From positions 1 through 64,000 of the forward strand of contig NZ_RQER01000001.1 of the NCBI RefSeq assembly GCF_004770615.1: a stretch of 64,000 nucleotides of DNA. Reading direction: 5' to 3'. Positions 36,048 to 45,144 of the stretch are shown piece by piece. A program made the position numbers and the translations under genes. The stretch comes from Leptospira langatensis (GTDB taxonomy: Bacteria > Spirochaetota > Leptospiria > Leptospirales > Leptospiraceae). Each line of letters begins with the position of its first letter. Position 1 is the stretch's first letter. The notes beneath the pieces are model-generated. The model did not search any database, was not told the DNA's origin, and was given only the letters and a program-made list of their open reading frames with translations.

Positions 36048-36150
36048 CGAACGAGTGTTCTTCCATAAAGAAGAAGGGTTGTATTAGAAGAACAAGATCT
36101 ATCTTTTATAAGAAAGACTTTTAGAATGAAGAATAAAGCGAACGGGTGTT
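36048..36150. promoter_or_regulatory. Two CGAACGRGTGTT motifs upstream of the MFS gene
   Basis: CGAACGAGTGTTC at 36048-36060 is a GAAC-N4-GTTC inverted repeat. CGAACGGGTGTT at 36139-36150 is the same motif with one changed base and a weaker right arm. They are 91 bases apart and lie 45-155 bases upstream of the MFS start. The form suits a TetR-family operator. Confidence 0.4.
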
Positions 36151-36180
36151 AATTGGAAAGCAAAAGGAATACTACTTGGA

Positions 36181-36215
36181 TCTATCTCCTTCTTCTAAAA
36201 GAAAAAGGAGATAGA
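36181..36215. terminator. Hairpin downstream of tonB
   Basis: TCTATCTCCTT (36181-36191) pairs with AAGGAGATAGA (36205-36215), an 11-base-pair stem with a 13-base loop. It lies seven bases beyond the tonB stop codon. No T-run follows on the minus strand, so termination there would be non-canonical. Confidence 0.5.
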
Positions 36216-36221
36216 ATAGGT

Positions 36222-36806
36222 TTAGTTCAGTTGGAAGCGAACTGGGACAAGCACTTTGACAGTGATCGGTTTTCCTTCTAAGATAGAAGGAGAGTATTTC
36301 TTTTTATAAAAAGCCTCGATCGCTGCGTTTTCAAGGCCGAAGCCTAGTGATTTACCGATGTTACGAACTCGTAAGACTTCTCCAGTGTCTGCGATCACTA
36401 CCTCGATAGTGATCGTTCCTGTAATACCGGCTGCCTGAGCATCCTTGGTATACTGAGGGATCACATTCGGAGAAAGATCTATTGGAGAGGTTGCTCCGGA
36501 AATCACCTGGTCTTGTGCCCCCGCGATCCTGGGATCTTCTTTCTTCTTTAAGGTATCGGTCTCTTCGAAATCTCCGTCATCGGGAGCTCCTTGGTTCGGA
36601 TCCTGGATGACTAGGTTGTCCACGAACGCGACCTCATCCACCAACTTCTCCAAACGGTTCGAAGGAAAAGTCGGCACATACCAAAGAGAGAAGACAAGCA
36701 GTTGCAATACGACTGAAGTAGTTACCCAGAACTCGATGCGGTAGCGATCGATAAACTTTCTAAGTTTGCTCTTGGAGGTAGTCTCTTCGGCGACTTGTTG
36801 CTTCAC
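36222..36806 (-). CDS. tonB: Energy transducer TonB
   Basis: A 194-residue protein with a cytoplasmic basic N-terminus, one membrane helix (about 28-48), a periplasmic linker rich in Asp/Glu rather than the usual Pro/Lys, and a C-terminal TonB domain ([16 protein letters not shown], then [13 protein letters not shown], then VLVPVRFQL). It carries proton-motive energy from ExbB-ExbD to outer-membrane receptors. It overlaps the upstream exbD by four bases and is the last gene of exbB-exbD-exbD-tonB. Confidence 0.85.
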   Translation of the reverse strand: MKQQVAEETTSKSKLRKFIDRYRIEFWVTTSVVLQLLVFSLWYVPTFPSNRLEKLVDEVAFVDNLVIQDPNQGAPDDGDFEETDTLKKKEDPRIAGAQDQVISGATSPIDLSPNVIPQYTKDAQAAGITGTITIEVVIADTGEVLRVRNIGKSLGFGLENAAIEAFYKKKYSPSILEGKPITVKVLVPVRFQLN

Positions 36807-37222
36807 TTTAAGCCACCTCCCTGAGTAGTCTTAGTCACGAGAGAGACCTTCAGGGCTCCCGCTTCTTTTAGAAGTTCAAAGACAGCGTCTAGATCCGCAT
36901 AAGGAAGTTCCTTATCCGCATGTACCAATACTTTTAGATCCGGAGTAGTGGTGAGCTTTGCACGAATATTATTGATCGCTTCGTTGATCGGCATTTTCAC
37001 CTGGTTATAGAAAACGCTTTTTTCAGCGTCGGCACTCAGGTAAAGGTTTGCGATCTTCTTGTTCAACTGCTCGCCGCCCGGAACGTCCGGAAGAGCGATC
37101 GGGATATCGGGATCGGTATCCAATACCGAGGTAACCATGAAGAATACCAAGAGAAGGAATGCGATGTCCGCCATTGAACTCACCGGGATTTTAGGCGGTG
37201 CTTTCTTTTTTTTCAGAGCCAT
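36803..37222 (-). CDS. exbD: ExbD/TolR family biopolymer transport protein (second copy)
   Basis: A 139-residue protein with one N-terminal membrane helix containing the proton-path aspartate ([16 protein letters not shown]) and a periplasmic domain. It is a diverged paralogue of the exbD 19 bases upstream. Carrying two ExbD proteins in one operon is seen in some TonB systems and may give a mixed dimer. Confidence 0.85.
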   Translation of the reverse strand: MALKKKKAPPKIPVSSMADIAFLLLVFFMVTSVLDTDPDIPIALPDVPGGEQLNKKIANLYLSADAEKSVFYNQVKMPINEAINNIRAKLTTTPDLKVLVHADKELPYADLDAVFELLKEAGALKVSLVTKTTQGGGLK

Positions 37223-37241
37223 AAATACGCGTATTCCTTAA

Positions 37242-37661
37242 TTACTTGAGCCTTTTAACGGAAACTTTCGTAAATCCGCGAAGTTGAACGGCTGAAAGGG
37301 CATCCAACATGTTCGCGTATTTGGTTTCACCTGTGGTCTTAACTAGAGCTACTTTCTCAGAAATATTATCAATTTCTAATGCATTTAATTCCTTGCGGAA
37401 TTCCTTTAGGTTGCTGTATTCCTTGGTGCCGATCTTGGTATTGCGCATTTTGATCACATCTCCCGAGACCAAAACCTCGTAGACGTTCTCACGCAGGATC
37501 AGAGTCGGCTCCGCGTCCTTTCTGGGGAGGGAAATGTTCAAACCTTCCTTCACGAAGAAGACTGCAGTTACCATGAAGAATACGAGCAAAAGGAACGCGA
37601 TATCCGACATGGACGACGCGGAAATTTCCTCGAGCTCTTTCTTTTTCTTTAATTGAATCAT
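37242..37661 (-). CDS. exbD: ExbD/TolR family biopolymer transport protein (first copy)
   Basis: A 139-residue protein with membrane helix [16 protein letters not shown] and conserved Asp. It is the same length as the next exbD and shares the SSM(S/A)[13 protein letters not shown] core, so the pair arose by duplication. It follows exbB by 33 bases. Confidence 0.87.
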   Translation of the reverse strand: MIQLKKKKELEEISASSMSDIAFLLLVFFMVTAVFFVKEGLNISLPRKDAEPTLILRENVYEVLVSGDVIKMRNTKIGTKEYSNLKEFRKELNALEIDNISEKVALVKTTGETKYANMLDALSAVQLRGFTKVSVKRLK

Positions 37662-37694
37662 AAAACGGACCTCTTCCGAACGAATCCGGAAAGA

Positions 37695-38540
37695 TTAAGC
37701 TCGCGCGTTTTGTTTCAGGAATTCCTTATAGATGCGGTTAGCCGCTTCTTCCACTTCGGAAGTGAAACCGTCGATTCTCGAGGTTAAATACTGGTGAAAG
37801 GTCATCGCAGGAATTGCGATAATTAGACCCGCAGCAGTGGTGATCAAAGCCTCTTTGATACCGCCCGCAACTACTTTCGCGTTTACTTGATCCGCGTTAG
37901 CGATCGCGTCGAACGCGTTGATCATACCGGAAACGGTTCCAAGGAACCCGATTAGAGGAGCAATGGTAGAAACTGCAGCAATGATCACAAGACCTCTTTC
38001 GAGAACAGTGATCACCTCGGCCGCTTCTCTTTCGATCCCTTTTGCGAAGATCTCTGCGTCGCCGGCGGAAACTTCCAGGCCGTTTTTCAAAACGTCCGAG
38101 ATCTTGTATTCAGGGTTAGCTGCGATGAATTCTTTCGCTGCTTCCAATCCACCTTTTTCCATCTTCTCCGCTAGGTCGATATTGAAACCCTTAGGAAGAA
38201 GTTTAGCAGTGTATAGGAAATAGATCCTTTCGAAGATGATACCTAATGCTACAAAAGAAGAAAGGGCCAGGGGATACATGGTCCATCCACCTTTTTCAAA
38301 AAGGTCCCAGAGGCCTACGTCTGCTTTCGGAGGAGCCGGTGCAGCAGGTTCTGGAGCAGGAGCTGGGGTTTCAGGAGTAGCAGCTTGATCAGCAGGAGTA
38401 GTTCCTGCTGCTGCAGGAGCTGCCGGTGCAGCGGTATTGTTTTGGGAAAATAGAGGAAGAGAAGCAACAGTAAAAAATCCTCCGATGAAGACAATGGCGA
38501 TCCACTGACGAACGGAAAGATTAATATAAGGATTATGCAT
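37695..38540 (-). CDS. exbB: MotA/TolQ/ExbB family proton channel protein
   Basis: A 281-residue protein with an N-terminal hydrophobic segment, an Ala/Pro-rich linker (about 35-75), then three membrane helices. The ExbB signature [19 protein letters not shown] lies near residue 190, and [18 protein letters not shown] near 230. It forms the proton-driven motor with ExbD. It is the first gene of exbB-exbD-exbD-tonB, with a regulatory repeat array 51-77 bases upstream. Confidence 0.9.
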   Translation of the reverse strand: MHNPYINLSVRQWIAIVFIGGFFTVASLPLFSQNNTAAPAAPAAAGTTPADQAATPETPAPAPEPAAPAPPKADVGLWDLFEKGGWTMYPLALSSFVALGIIFERIYFLYTAKLLPKGFNIDLAEKMEKGGLEAAKEFIAANPEYKISDVLKNGLEVSAGDAEIFAKGIEREAAEVITVLERGLVIIAAVSTIAPLIGFLGTVSGMINAFDAIANADQVNAKVVAGGIKEALITTAAGLIIAIPAMTFHQYLTSRIDGFTSEVEEAANRIYKEFLKQNARA

Positions 38541-38590
38541 AGCTTCGAAAGCTCCGTAAATATTTGTGTGATCTTTGTACGCGAATTGGG

Positions 38591-38617
38591 TTACGATAGT
38601 ATTACGAAGTCGTTACG
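38591..38617 (-). promoter_or_regulatory. Three perfect 11-bp-phased TTACG repeats upstream of exbB
   Basis: TTACG occurs at 38591, 38602 and 38613, exactly 11 bases apart. On the minus strand the proximal unit reads CGTAACCCAATTCGCG, followed by TACAAA as a possible -10. The module CGTAA-N3-AATTCGCG matches the porin promoter. This spacing suits tandem binding of an OmpR/PhoB-type regulator. Confidence 0.7.
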
Positions 38618-38633
38618 CGTTGGGAACATTGAT

Positions 38634-38661
38634 CTCAGATCGATTTGGGCATCGATCTGAG
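38634..38661. other. Perfect 11-base-pair hairpin downstream of a lipoprotein gene
   Basis: CTCAGATCGAT (38634-38644) pairs with ATCGATCTGAG (38651-38661) around a six-base loop. It lies 33 bases beyond the stop codon of the gene at 38694 and just upstream of the exbB array. No T-run follows on either strand. It is either a non-canonical terminator or a protein-binding site. Confidence 0.5.
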
Positions 38662-38693
38662 AGGGGTTAGTTGATTTCGTTTTGTAATGTTCT

Positions 38694-39200
38694 CTATTCT
38701 CTCTTAAGATGGTAGAGCTTATACTTTCCTTTATATTCCAGAATGGTCCTAAATGAACTCAGAGTCATTGTTTCCTTTGTGGAAGGACTATAGAGAGTAG
38801 AAATGCATCCCATATGTAAGGTAAAGGGACCGTATTTTTCGGAGGCACGTTTGCAAACGAATTCTTTGAGAATGAAATCTTTGCCACCTATTTTATGAAA
38901 CAGCTCTTTTACTACAATATTCGACTCCATAGTCATATGATCGTAAGCAAGCTGCGGGGTCATTCCCTGGTCCGAAGTGAATCTCTCTCCGACATGATTC
39001 CAGAACATGGTATTGTGCTCATTTGCAGTAAGTGCTAAGTCGGATATGCCTTTGGTATCTTGTCGTTCTGCTGCTTGTATCGCTTTGATCACGACTTCTT
39101 CTTTGCTATTTTGCAAATTTGCGATCGGATAGTTCGTGAAGTCGAGATTACATGATAAGAGGAATGGGATAAGGATAAACCGGAAAGTTTTTAAGATCAT
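38694..39200 (-). CDS. Hypothetical lipoprotein
   Basis: A 168-residue protein with signal and lipobox Cys17 (FLLSC). The mature part is mixed alpha/beta (AIQAAERQDTKGISDLALTANEHN, then a beta-rich second half), in the manner of small NTF2-like or DUF4878-like domains, but I cannot assign a family. It lies between the TonB-receptor pair and exbB-tonB on the same strand. Confidence 0.6.
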   Translation of the reverse strand: MILKTFRFILIPFLLSCNLDFTNYPIANLQNSKEEVVIKAIQAAERQDTKGISDLALTANEHNTMFWNHVGERFTSDQGMTPQLAYDHMTMESNIVVKELFHKIGGKDFILKEFVCKRASEKYGPFTLHMGCISTLYSPSTKETMTLSSFRTILEYKGKYKLYHLKRE

Positions 39201-39232
39201 AATAATTTACTTTGTCTTTGCTTATGTAATAA

Positions 39233-39266
39233 AAAAGCCCGCTTCGGAGAACCGAAACGGGCTTTT
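39233..39266. terminator. Strong Rho-independent terminator
   Basis: AAAAGCCCG-C-TTCGG pairs with CCGAA-A-CGGGCTTTT around AGAA, with one mismatch. On the minus strand a run of six T follows. It ends the TonB-receptor/lipoprotein unit and lies 20 bases past the stop codon. Confidence 0.85.
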
Positions 39267-39285
39267 GTTAGATTTTCAAATCTTT

Positions 39286-41673
39286 TTAGTTAGCAGGAAA
39301 CTGAGTCCAACCTGTGGTCCAATCGGTTCCGCTTGGATCGATTGCTCCATAGTAGGTAGCAGTTGTAAAGAACGGATCACTGAAGTTTCTTACAGTGGTC
39401 GTATCTCTACTTCCAGTTACTGTAGCAGCGGCTGCTGGGAAATAATTCGGAGCAGTAGCGCTTGTAGATGTTACAGCAATTGCTGCCGCACCAATATCAG
39501 TGTTCACATCGGCTCCACCGTCTCCGGTGCAAGCTCCGACTGCGGTACCATTGATACTAACGTAGCTTACGTTTGCATTTGAAGGTGCAGAGTCGCTTGT
39601 GCAATCTAAAGCCTTTTGAGTTCCATGGTTATCGACTAAGAAGTGAGTATAATCCCCAACTACTTGTCCGGCAGCTCCAGCTGCTCTTCTTACGAAGATC
39701 GCTCCACCACCGTTCGTCACGTTACCGGCTCCTACGCAAGTTATGTTTGCGAAGTATGGGTTTGCACAACCACCACCAGTTCTTGCGTCACCTGTGCAAG
39801 CAAGAGCGGAGTTACCATCACCTTCGATACAACGGGATACGTCGTCGTTAGCAGCGATAGCATTTGCTACCAGATGAGAAATTCCGAATTGGTATTTACC
39901 GATGAATCCATCAGCAAAGTCGAATTGGTCATCACGGTTTGCGGAAGAAACCATGTATTTTGCAGTGAATGCTCCACCCCATTGCTCGTAACCGTCGTCG
40001 AATCCGCGGTGACATTGAATGTGGTCAAAAGCTGTTCCAGAACCGACACCCATAAGGGAAATACAGTTTCTTTCGTTTCCTGGAGAGAATGGTGCTCCAG
40101 CAAATTGAGCTACTACATAGCTTAGGTGACCGGAAGAATCAGTATTATCGGTTCCGCCGAACGCTCCTGTATCTCCTTCTCCGATCGCTTGGCATCCGCC
40201 AGCATTACCACCGCAACCAAAGGTTTGGACCCCTTTTCCTTGGATGATAATTCCCTGCCAGTCAGCAGGCGCTCTTGTTCCAGCGTCTTTAGAAGAAGTG
40301 AATAGGATCGGTTCAGCAGCTGTTCCGTTAGCGATCAGCTTACCACCAGCCTTAACAAGAAGTGCGCCTGCAGGGCTCACAGCACCAAAAACGGTCACAC
40401 CGGCATCGATAGTCATGGTGATTCCGTTTGGAACGATTACAGTTCCACTCAGAACGTAAGGGCTTCCCGCTTTAGTCAAGTGGGCATTACCTGATAAGGT
40501 TCCGGAGATGATATTCCCAGTTTTAGGATATACCATATTTACGGAAACGGATCCAAAACTAAAGTCATAAGATCCTCTATCATCCAACACGTTTCCACCT
40601 GAGAAGTAACTGTTCCAGCTGGATTCAGTTGAAGTAAGATCCTTTCCTGTAGAAAGCTCTAACGCAGCGTTTGCAGGCTTTTCTGAAACAGGAACTAAAA
40701 GTGTTGCCACTCCATTCTTGTTAATTTTCAAACGACGAGGTTTCAAGGTAGCTCCACCGCTTGTCGTAACGATAACGTTGTATGTGTTACCAACACTAGG
40801 AACGATTAGCTTCACTCCATTGAATTTTCCGTTCGCATCCGTTTTGAAAGTTCCAATTATGGTTCCTGCAGTTTGGACAGTGGTATTAATCCCAACGCTC
40901 GTTGCTCCTGTGTCAAGAGTAGAAACGTCGCAGTAAACACGAACGGTAGTATTCTTGAAAGCAACAGGAAGAGGTCCGACCTTGTATCCGGCTCCGTCTG
41001 TTCCAACAGCAGGAACGGTAGGAGCGGTAACGCCATCATAATACTGGCCAGCAGGGAAAGTTCCGGATCCTGCCCAAGCATTAATTTGATCAATGGAAGC
41101 TTGACCGCATTGTGCTTTCACGAAGTCTACGCCTGGATCGGTTCCAGCAGCAGGATTTGCAAATACTTTCGCTACAGAGGTGATATACGTAGCAGGGCAG
41201 TTTGCTCCGCTATTCGTTTTTGTAGTAGCGTCAAAGTTACCGACGGTATCGCAAGTAACTGACCCGTCAGATGCGTTGGTATTGTTACCAGCACCTTGAG
41301 AGTTATTATACAAAAACCCTGCAGGGATCTTATCACCTGCGTATACTCCGCCGGATGACATATAATAAGAAGAATTCTTATTAACCGGGGCAACAGTGCT
41401 TACACTGTTTTTCGCCCAGTCTGGAACCAGTACAGTTACAGAACTTTCTCCTCTTCCTACGATTTGAACAGTTGCATTAGCGAGTGGATTCTGTGTTGGC
41501 GTACCATCCACTAAGGTTCCAGAAATGTATACCCCGGGACTAGTTCCTCCCAAGAGGCCTGCTAAGGCTGCACCAGCACTGCTGCTTCCGCCTCCGCCTC
41601 CGCAATTCAGGGCGTAGATCCCAACGGCGGTTAACCCCAGGAAATAGCCTACTTTTTTTATAGAACGATTCAT
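39286..41673 (-). CDS. Large surface-type lipoprotein paired with a TonB-dependent receptor
   Basis: I start it at the ATG at 41673 (795 residues; Cys24 lipobox YALNC followed by GGGGG). A TTG six codons upstream lies on the GGAGG ribosome binding site, so it is unlikely. A short carboxypeptidase-regulatory-like domain lies near residues 45-75. The C-terminal half is beta-rich with motifs DWQGIIIQGKG, YVVAQFAGAPFSPGNERNCISLMGVGSGT, CHRGFDDGYEQWGG and ANRDDQFDFADGF-like. These are typical of right-handed beta-helix-like lipoproteins encoded beside TonB receptors in diderm bacteria. I infer it sits on the outer face as a substrate-capture partner. Many cysteines suggest disulfides. Confidence 0.7.
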   Translation of the reverse strand: MNRSIKKVGYFLGLTAVGIYALNCGGGGGSSSAGAALAGLLGGTSPGVYISGTLVDGTPTQNPLANATVQIVGRGESSVTVLVPDWAKNSVSTVAPVNKNSSYYMSSGGVYAGDKIPAGFLYNNSQGAGNNTNASDGSVTCDTVGNFDATTKTNSGANCPATYITSVAKVFANPAAGTDPGVDFVKAQCGQASIDQINAWAGSGTFPAGQYYDGVTAPTVPAVGTDGAGYKVGPLPVAFKNTTVRVYCDVSTLDTGATSVGINTTVQTAGTIIGTFKTDANGKFNGVKLIVPSVGNTYNVIVTTSGGATLKPRRLKINKNGVATLLVPVSEKPANAALELSTGKDLTSTESSWNSYFSGGNVLDDRGSYDFSFGSVSVNMVYPKTGNIISGTLSGNAHLTKAGSPYVLSGTVIVPNGITMTIDAGVTVFGAVSPAGALLVKAGGKLIANGTAAEPILFTSSKDAGTRAPADWQGIIIQGKGVQTFGCGGNAGGCQAIGEGDTGAFGGTDNTDSSGHLSYVVAQFAGAPFSPGNERNCISLMGVGSGTAFDHIQCHRGFDDGYEQWGGAFTAKYMVSSANRDDQFDFADGFIGKYQFGISHLVANAIAANDDVSRCIEGDGNSALACTGDARTGGGCANPYFANITCVGAGNVTNGGGAIFVRRAAGAAGQVVGDYTHFLVDNHGTQKALDCTSDSAPSNANVSYVSINGTAVGACTGDGGADVNTDIGAAAIAVTSTSATAPNYFPAAAATVTGSRDTTTVRNFSDPFFTTATYYGAIDPSGTDWTTGWTQFPAN

Positions 41674-41775
41674 TTTGAATCTATCCTCCAAATCAATTCA
41701 GATAACCCGATTGAACTATTTTTTTGTTTCAATCGTGTTTCGTTTCCGTTAGTTTTCAGTAATCTGCCTAAGCTT

Positions 41776-44700
41776 TTAGTTAAAGGTATAGGTTGCTGAG
41801 AAAGTGAAGGTTGGTCCAAGGCGATAGGAATTGATCGTTTGGCCTTTATACCCATGGCTTCCCAGGCTGACAAAGTTGCTTCCGATATTAAATCCGTTCG
41901 TAGTCGTATGAGTTCCGCCGAGAGAGTCCATGATAGGGTTCTCTTGGACAATCTTGATCCTAGCATCGTTCAAGTTCTTTCCGGAAAGCTTTATGTCTAG
42001 CTTCTCAAAGAATTTAGCAACGTACGTTATATCGAACATACCCACTGGACGTTCGTAGGTGTCAGGCATACCGAGACCACCGACTGCGTTGATCCTAGGT
42101 CCAAACTCGTTATATAACAATGTAATCGAGTGATCTCCCTTCTCATCGAAACGATAACGTAGGTTTACGTTATATACATAGGGAGACTGGCCTTGCAAAG
42201 GGCGACTTAAGTTTGTAGGTCTTTGGGTAGTACCACTGACTTGGTAATAGATCCAGTCGTTAAAGGAGACTTCCGATTTGATAAAGAAGGTATTGATACC
42301 CACGGACCATCTTTGCATCTTTTCATGCAACATATCTAAGGACTTTCTAGCTTCGAATTCGACCCCTCTTACATAGGCAGATTGAGCGTTCGTATACGTA
42401 TAACGGAACTGGGAATCCACTTCCATTACCTTCTCGATTGGGGAAGCCATTTGCTTGTCAAAGACACCGATAGCAATGACCTCATCCGACTTAGGATAGA
42501 ATTCATATCTTAGGTCGTAGTTGTGGATATAGGTCCTGGTTAAGTATTGGTTACCGACCTCGATACCTCCTCCCAAGATATTGAAGAACTGGAAGGGTGC
42601 CATTTCCCGGAAGTCCGGTCTTGCCAGGGTTTCCGAGTAGGAAGCTCTTACGTTCGTCTTGTCATTCGGGCTGAAGATAAAGTTCGCAGCAGGCAGAACG
42701 TTCTGGTTTGCATTAATTGCATACGGTTTTCTGAATGTAGGATCTACAATAGAAAGTTCGTATGCATTCAAATAAGATTTGTAATTGAATCTGTCAAAGA
42801 ACTCCGCATTCGGATCGAATGGGTTCGTCGTCTTAACTGCCTGGAAGTTGTTCTCATAACGAAGACCTCCCACAAAGCGAACCAGGCGATGCAAAGGCAT
42901 GTCAACCTGAGTGTAATAAGAAGAAAGCTTTTGTTTTGCGTCGTATTTGTCAGTAGGTTGAGTTGCATCATCCACGAAGTAACCTTGAGACCCTCTGTTG
43001 ACAGGGTTATAGACCACTTCGGGAGGAAGAGGGTAGTAAGGCGGAGGTAATTGTCCACCGGCTAGGTTCGTTCCACCTGTTGCTTCCCGGAAAAAGTATC
43101 TTTCCGCATTGAAGCTTCTGGTTCTATCCAAATAGCTGTAACCTACTTTCAATTTGGATTGGAGTCCGTCCCATTGGCTGAATGGGATCTCATAATCCGC
43201 GCCAGCAAATCGGTTTACGTCCACAGTATTGGACCAGAACTGGCTACTTCCTAAGGTTCCCCCTTGTAGGATTGCGGGTGCTGATCCGTATTGGGTGCTG
43301 TTCACCGCATAGATGGTATCTCGCATATCCGGCTGGTCCCTTCTTGCTTCGGATTGGGAAACTCTCCAATCTAGCTTGGTATCCTTGCCTAATATATGGA
43401 AGATATGATCTCCACCCAGTTGAGTGGTGAATAGGTTTCTCATGATATAGTTCAGCTTTTGGGCACCGATCGTTTGGCCACTGGCATTGCTATTACCATT
43501 GTAAATCAAGACTTCCTTATCGTTGTTTACGCTTAAGAAGTTCTTAAAATGGATCCTATGACCGGCAGCGATTTGAAGGGTATTGTTCAGGATTGCACCC
43601 CAGTTTACGGATTCCACATACCATTTTTGGTTATAGTTATAGAATGGGATCAGTTTAGTATTCGCCCCACCGATTGGAACTCCCGGTATCACACCGCCGG
43701 CACGGTTCAGGCTATCCGCTTCATCCCTAAATTGGAAATCGTTGTTATAGGTGATCGCGAATAAGGTCCCGAATTTTTTCTCGCCACCTAGATCGAACTT
43801 ATTTCCTGTAGAGAAGTTGAATCCTGTATTCATGGGGGCATTGATCTGGCTAGGAGACCATTGGTTGCTGAATTGCAAGGATCCTGCAGTGATCAGTTTA
43901 GAGTTGTAGCCATATTGCCCGAAGCCCACTTCTTTGAAAGGAGCACCCGGTAAAGCAGTCACGATATCAGGTCTTTTTCTGTTCCCTTCGGAAAGTCCGA
44001 GCCAGTCCTGTCCGCCACCGCTATATGTTTTAAAGTTTTGGAATGTAGTGTTATTATTATAACCGGTTTGGATCCCCACTTTTACGAAGAACTCTTCCGG
44101 ATACTCTTTGGTTTCGATCTTAACGGTTCCACCCGCGAATTCACCCGGTTCTTCCGGAATGAAAGTCTTGGAAACGATGATGTTCTTGATAAGAGAGGCG
44201 GGGAATAAGTCTAAGGGAACGATCCTTTTGTTCGGTTCTGTTGAAGGAAGAGGAACGTTGTTCAATAGAGTGTTGGAATATCTTTCTCCTAAGCCTCGAA
44301 CGAACACGAATCTTCCTCCTACGAGAGTGATACCTGTTACCCTTCGGATAACGTCACCCGCACTGGAGTCAGGAGTTTTGTTGATCGCTTGCGCGGAAAT
44401 ACCGTCAGAAACTGCCGCAGACTTCTTCTGGAATTTCAATAAGGAAGATTCAGAATCATTAAGAGCTCTATCTTCTACTACGACGGTTTCGAGTTTTTTT
44501 ACTCCCATGGCCACGTTGGCTCTGGCTTTACCGCCTGTAACGGTCACCTTCTTCTTTTGAGTGTCCATCCCTTGCATGATGAACTCTACTTGGTATTCTC
44601 CGTCAGGAACGCCTGCGATATCGTAGTTACCGTCCACGTCCGTACGGCCGTATTTATTTAAGCTCCGAATGATAGCTGTAACCCCGAACATAGGCTCGGC

Positions 44701-44814
44701 GGTTTGCGCATCCAATACTTGTCCGGATATTACTCCCGAATTTTGCGCGAAGATATCATGCGTAAATGTAAGGGCAGCTAATAAGAGCACCAGCTGGATT
44801 ATTTTTTTTTTCAT
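41776..44814 (-). CDS. TonB-dependent outer-membrane receptor with carboxypeptidase-regulatory-like N-domain
   Basis: A 1012-residue protein with signal peptide (to about residue 24). A CarboxypepD_reg-like domain follows (about 28-105), then a TonB-box-like ETVVVED near residue 110. A plug domain has [32 protein letters not shown]. The 22-strand barrel ends with aromatic [10 protein letters not shown]. It imports a ligand across the outer membrane using ExbBD-TonB energy. The substrate is not recognisable. It is the first gene of a unit with the lipoprotein at 39286 (102 bases apart). Confidence 0.88.
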   Translation of the reverse strand: MKKKIIQLVLLLAALTFTHDIFAQNSGVISGQVLDAQTAEPMFGVTAIIRSLNKYGRTDVDGNYDIAGVPDGEYQVEFIMQGMDTQKKKVTVTGGKARANVAMGVKKLETVVVEDRALNDSESSLLKFQKKSAAVSDGISAQAINKTPDSSAGDVIRRVTGITLVGGRFVFVRGLGERYSNTLLNNVPLPSTEPNKRIVPLDLFPASLIKNIIVSKTFIPEEPGEFAGGTVKIETKEYPEEFFVKVGIQTGYNNNTTFQNFKTYSGGGQDWLGLSEGNRKRPDIVTALPGAPFKEVGFGQYGYNSKLITAGSLQFSNQWSPSQINAPMNTGFNFSTGNKFDLGGEKKFGTLFAITYNNDFQFRDEADSLNRAGGVIPGVPIGGANTKLIPFYNYNQKWYVESVNWGAILNNTLQIAAGHRIHFKNFLSVNNDKEVLIYNGNSNASGQTIGAQKLNYIMRNLFTTQLGGDHIFHILGKDTKLDWRVSQSEARRDQPDMRDTIYAVNSTQYGSAPAILQGGTLGSSQFWSNTVDVNRFAGADYEIPFSQWDGLQSKLKVGYSYLDRTRSFNAERYFFREATGGTNLAGGQLPPPYYPLPPEVVYNPVNRGSQGYFVDDATQPTDKYDAKQKLSSYYTQVDMPLHRLVRFVGGLRYENNFQAVKTTNPFDPNAEFFDRFNYKSYLNAYELSIVDPTFRKPYAINANQNVLPAANFIFSPNDKTNVRASYSETLARPDFREMAPFQFFNILGGGIEVGNQYLTRTYIHNYDLRYEFYPKSDEVIAIGVFDKQMASPIEKVMEVDSQFRYTYTNAQSAYVRGVEFEARKSLDMLHEKMQRWSVGINTFFIKSEVSFNDWIYYQVSGTTQRPTNLSRPLQGQSPYVYNVNLRYRFDEKGDHSITLLYNEFGPRINAVGGLGMPDTYERPVGMFDITYVAKFFEKLDIKLSGKNLNDARIKIVQENPIMDSLGGTHTTTNGFNIGSNFVSLGSHGYKGQTINSYRLGPTFTFSATYTFN

Positions 44815-44850
44815 GAATGAGATTGATCCCCGAGGACTTACTAATTTGGA

Positions 44851-44907
44851 TTACAATCCCATTGCCCCGTTACATTTACATTACGTAGGGGTTAATAATG
44901 AATTAAG
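44851..44907 (-). promoter_or_regulatory. Direct repeat array upstream of the TonB receptor gene
   Basis: TTACA (44870), TTACG (44881), TTAAT (44892) and TTAAG (44903) are exactly 11 bases apart. Further units TTGCC (44862) and TTACA (44851) lie closer to the gene but shifted in phase by three bases. The proximal minus-strand unit reads TGTAATCCAAATTAG, like the exbB module. The array lies 37-93 bases upstream of the start, as in the other three promoters. Confidence 0.55.
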
Positions 44908-45144
44908 CTTAACCTGTAAGGTATAAGGTAAGCATGTAGGCAAAAGATGGACAGAGGAGGATGTAATAAATGTCTTAATCCGGATCTATTTTGATTCCGG
45001 TTTTCGAGGATTGGACTCTTTTGGTTTCTGTAATATTCCTTTGTTATTAAATTGTAATATTATTTTTGCCCGAAATATAGGAAAAGGGACTTAAAGATCC
45101 TCGGTACAATTGAAAATGAAAAAGTACTTAGAATGAGAACTTGC
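44908..45144. other. Intergenic region, no supported gene
   Basis: AT-rich sequence between the receptor promoter and the end of the EAL gene. I see no gene, repeat or strong hairpin. Confidence 0.4.

Noticed and set aside
41670..41966. 98-residue minus-strand frame between receptor and lipoprotein genes
   Set aside because: Most of it is the 3' end of the TonB receptor gene in another frame, with no domain.
44815..44950. Fur box or cobalamin riboswitch upstream of the TonB receptor
   Set aside because: No GATAATGATAATC-like sequence and no B12-box core found; the visible structure is the TTAC direct repeat array.
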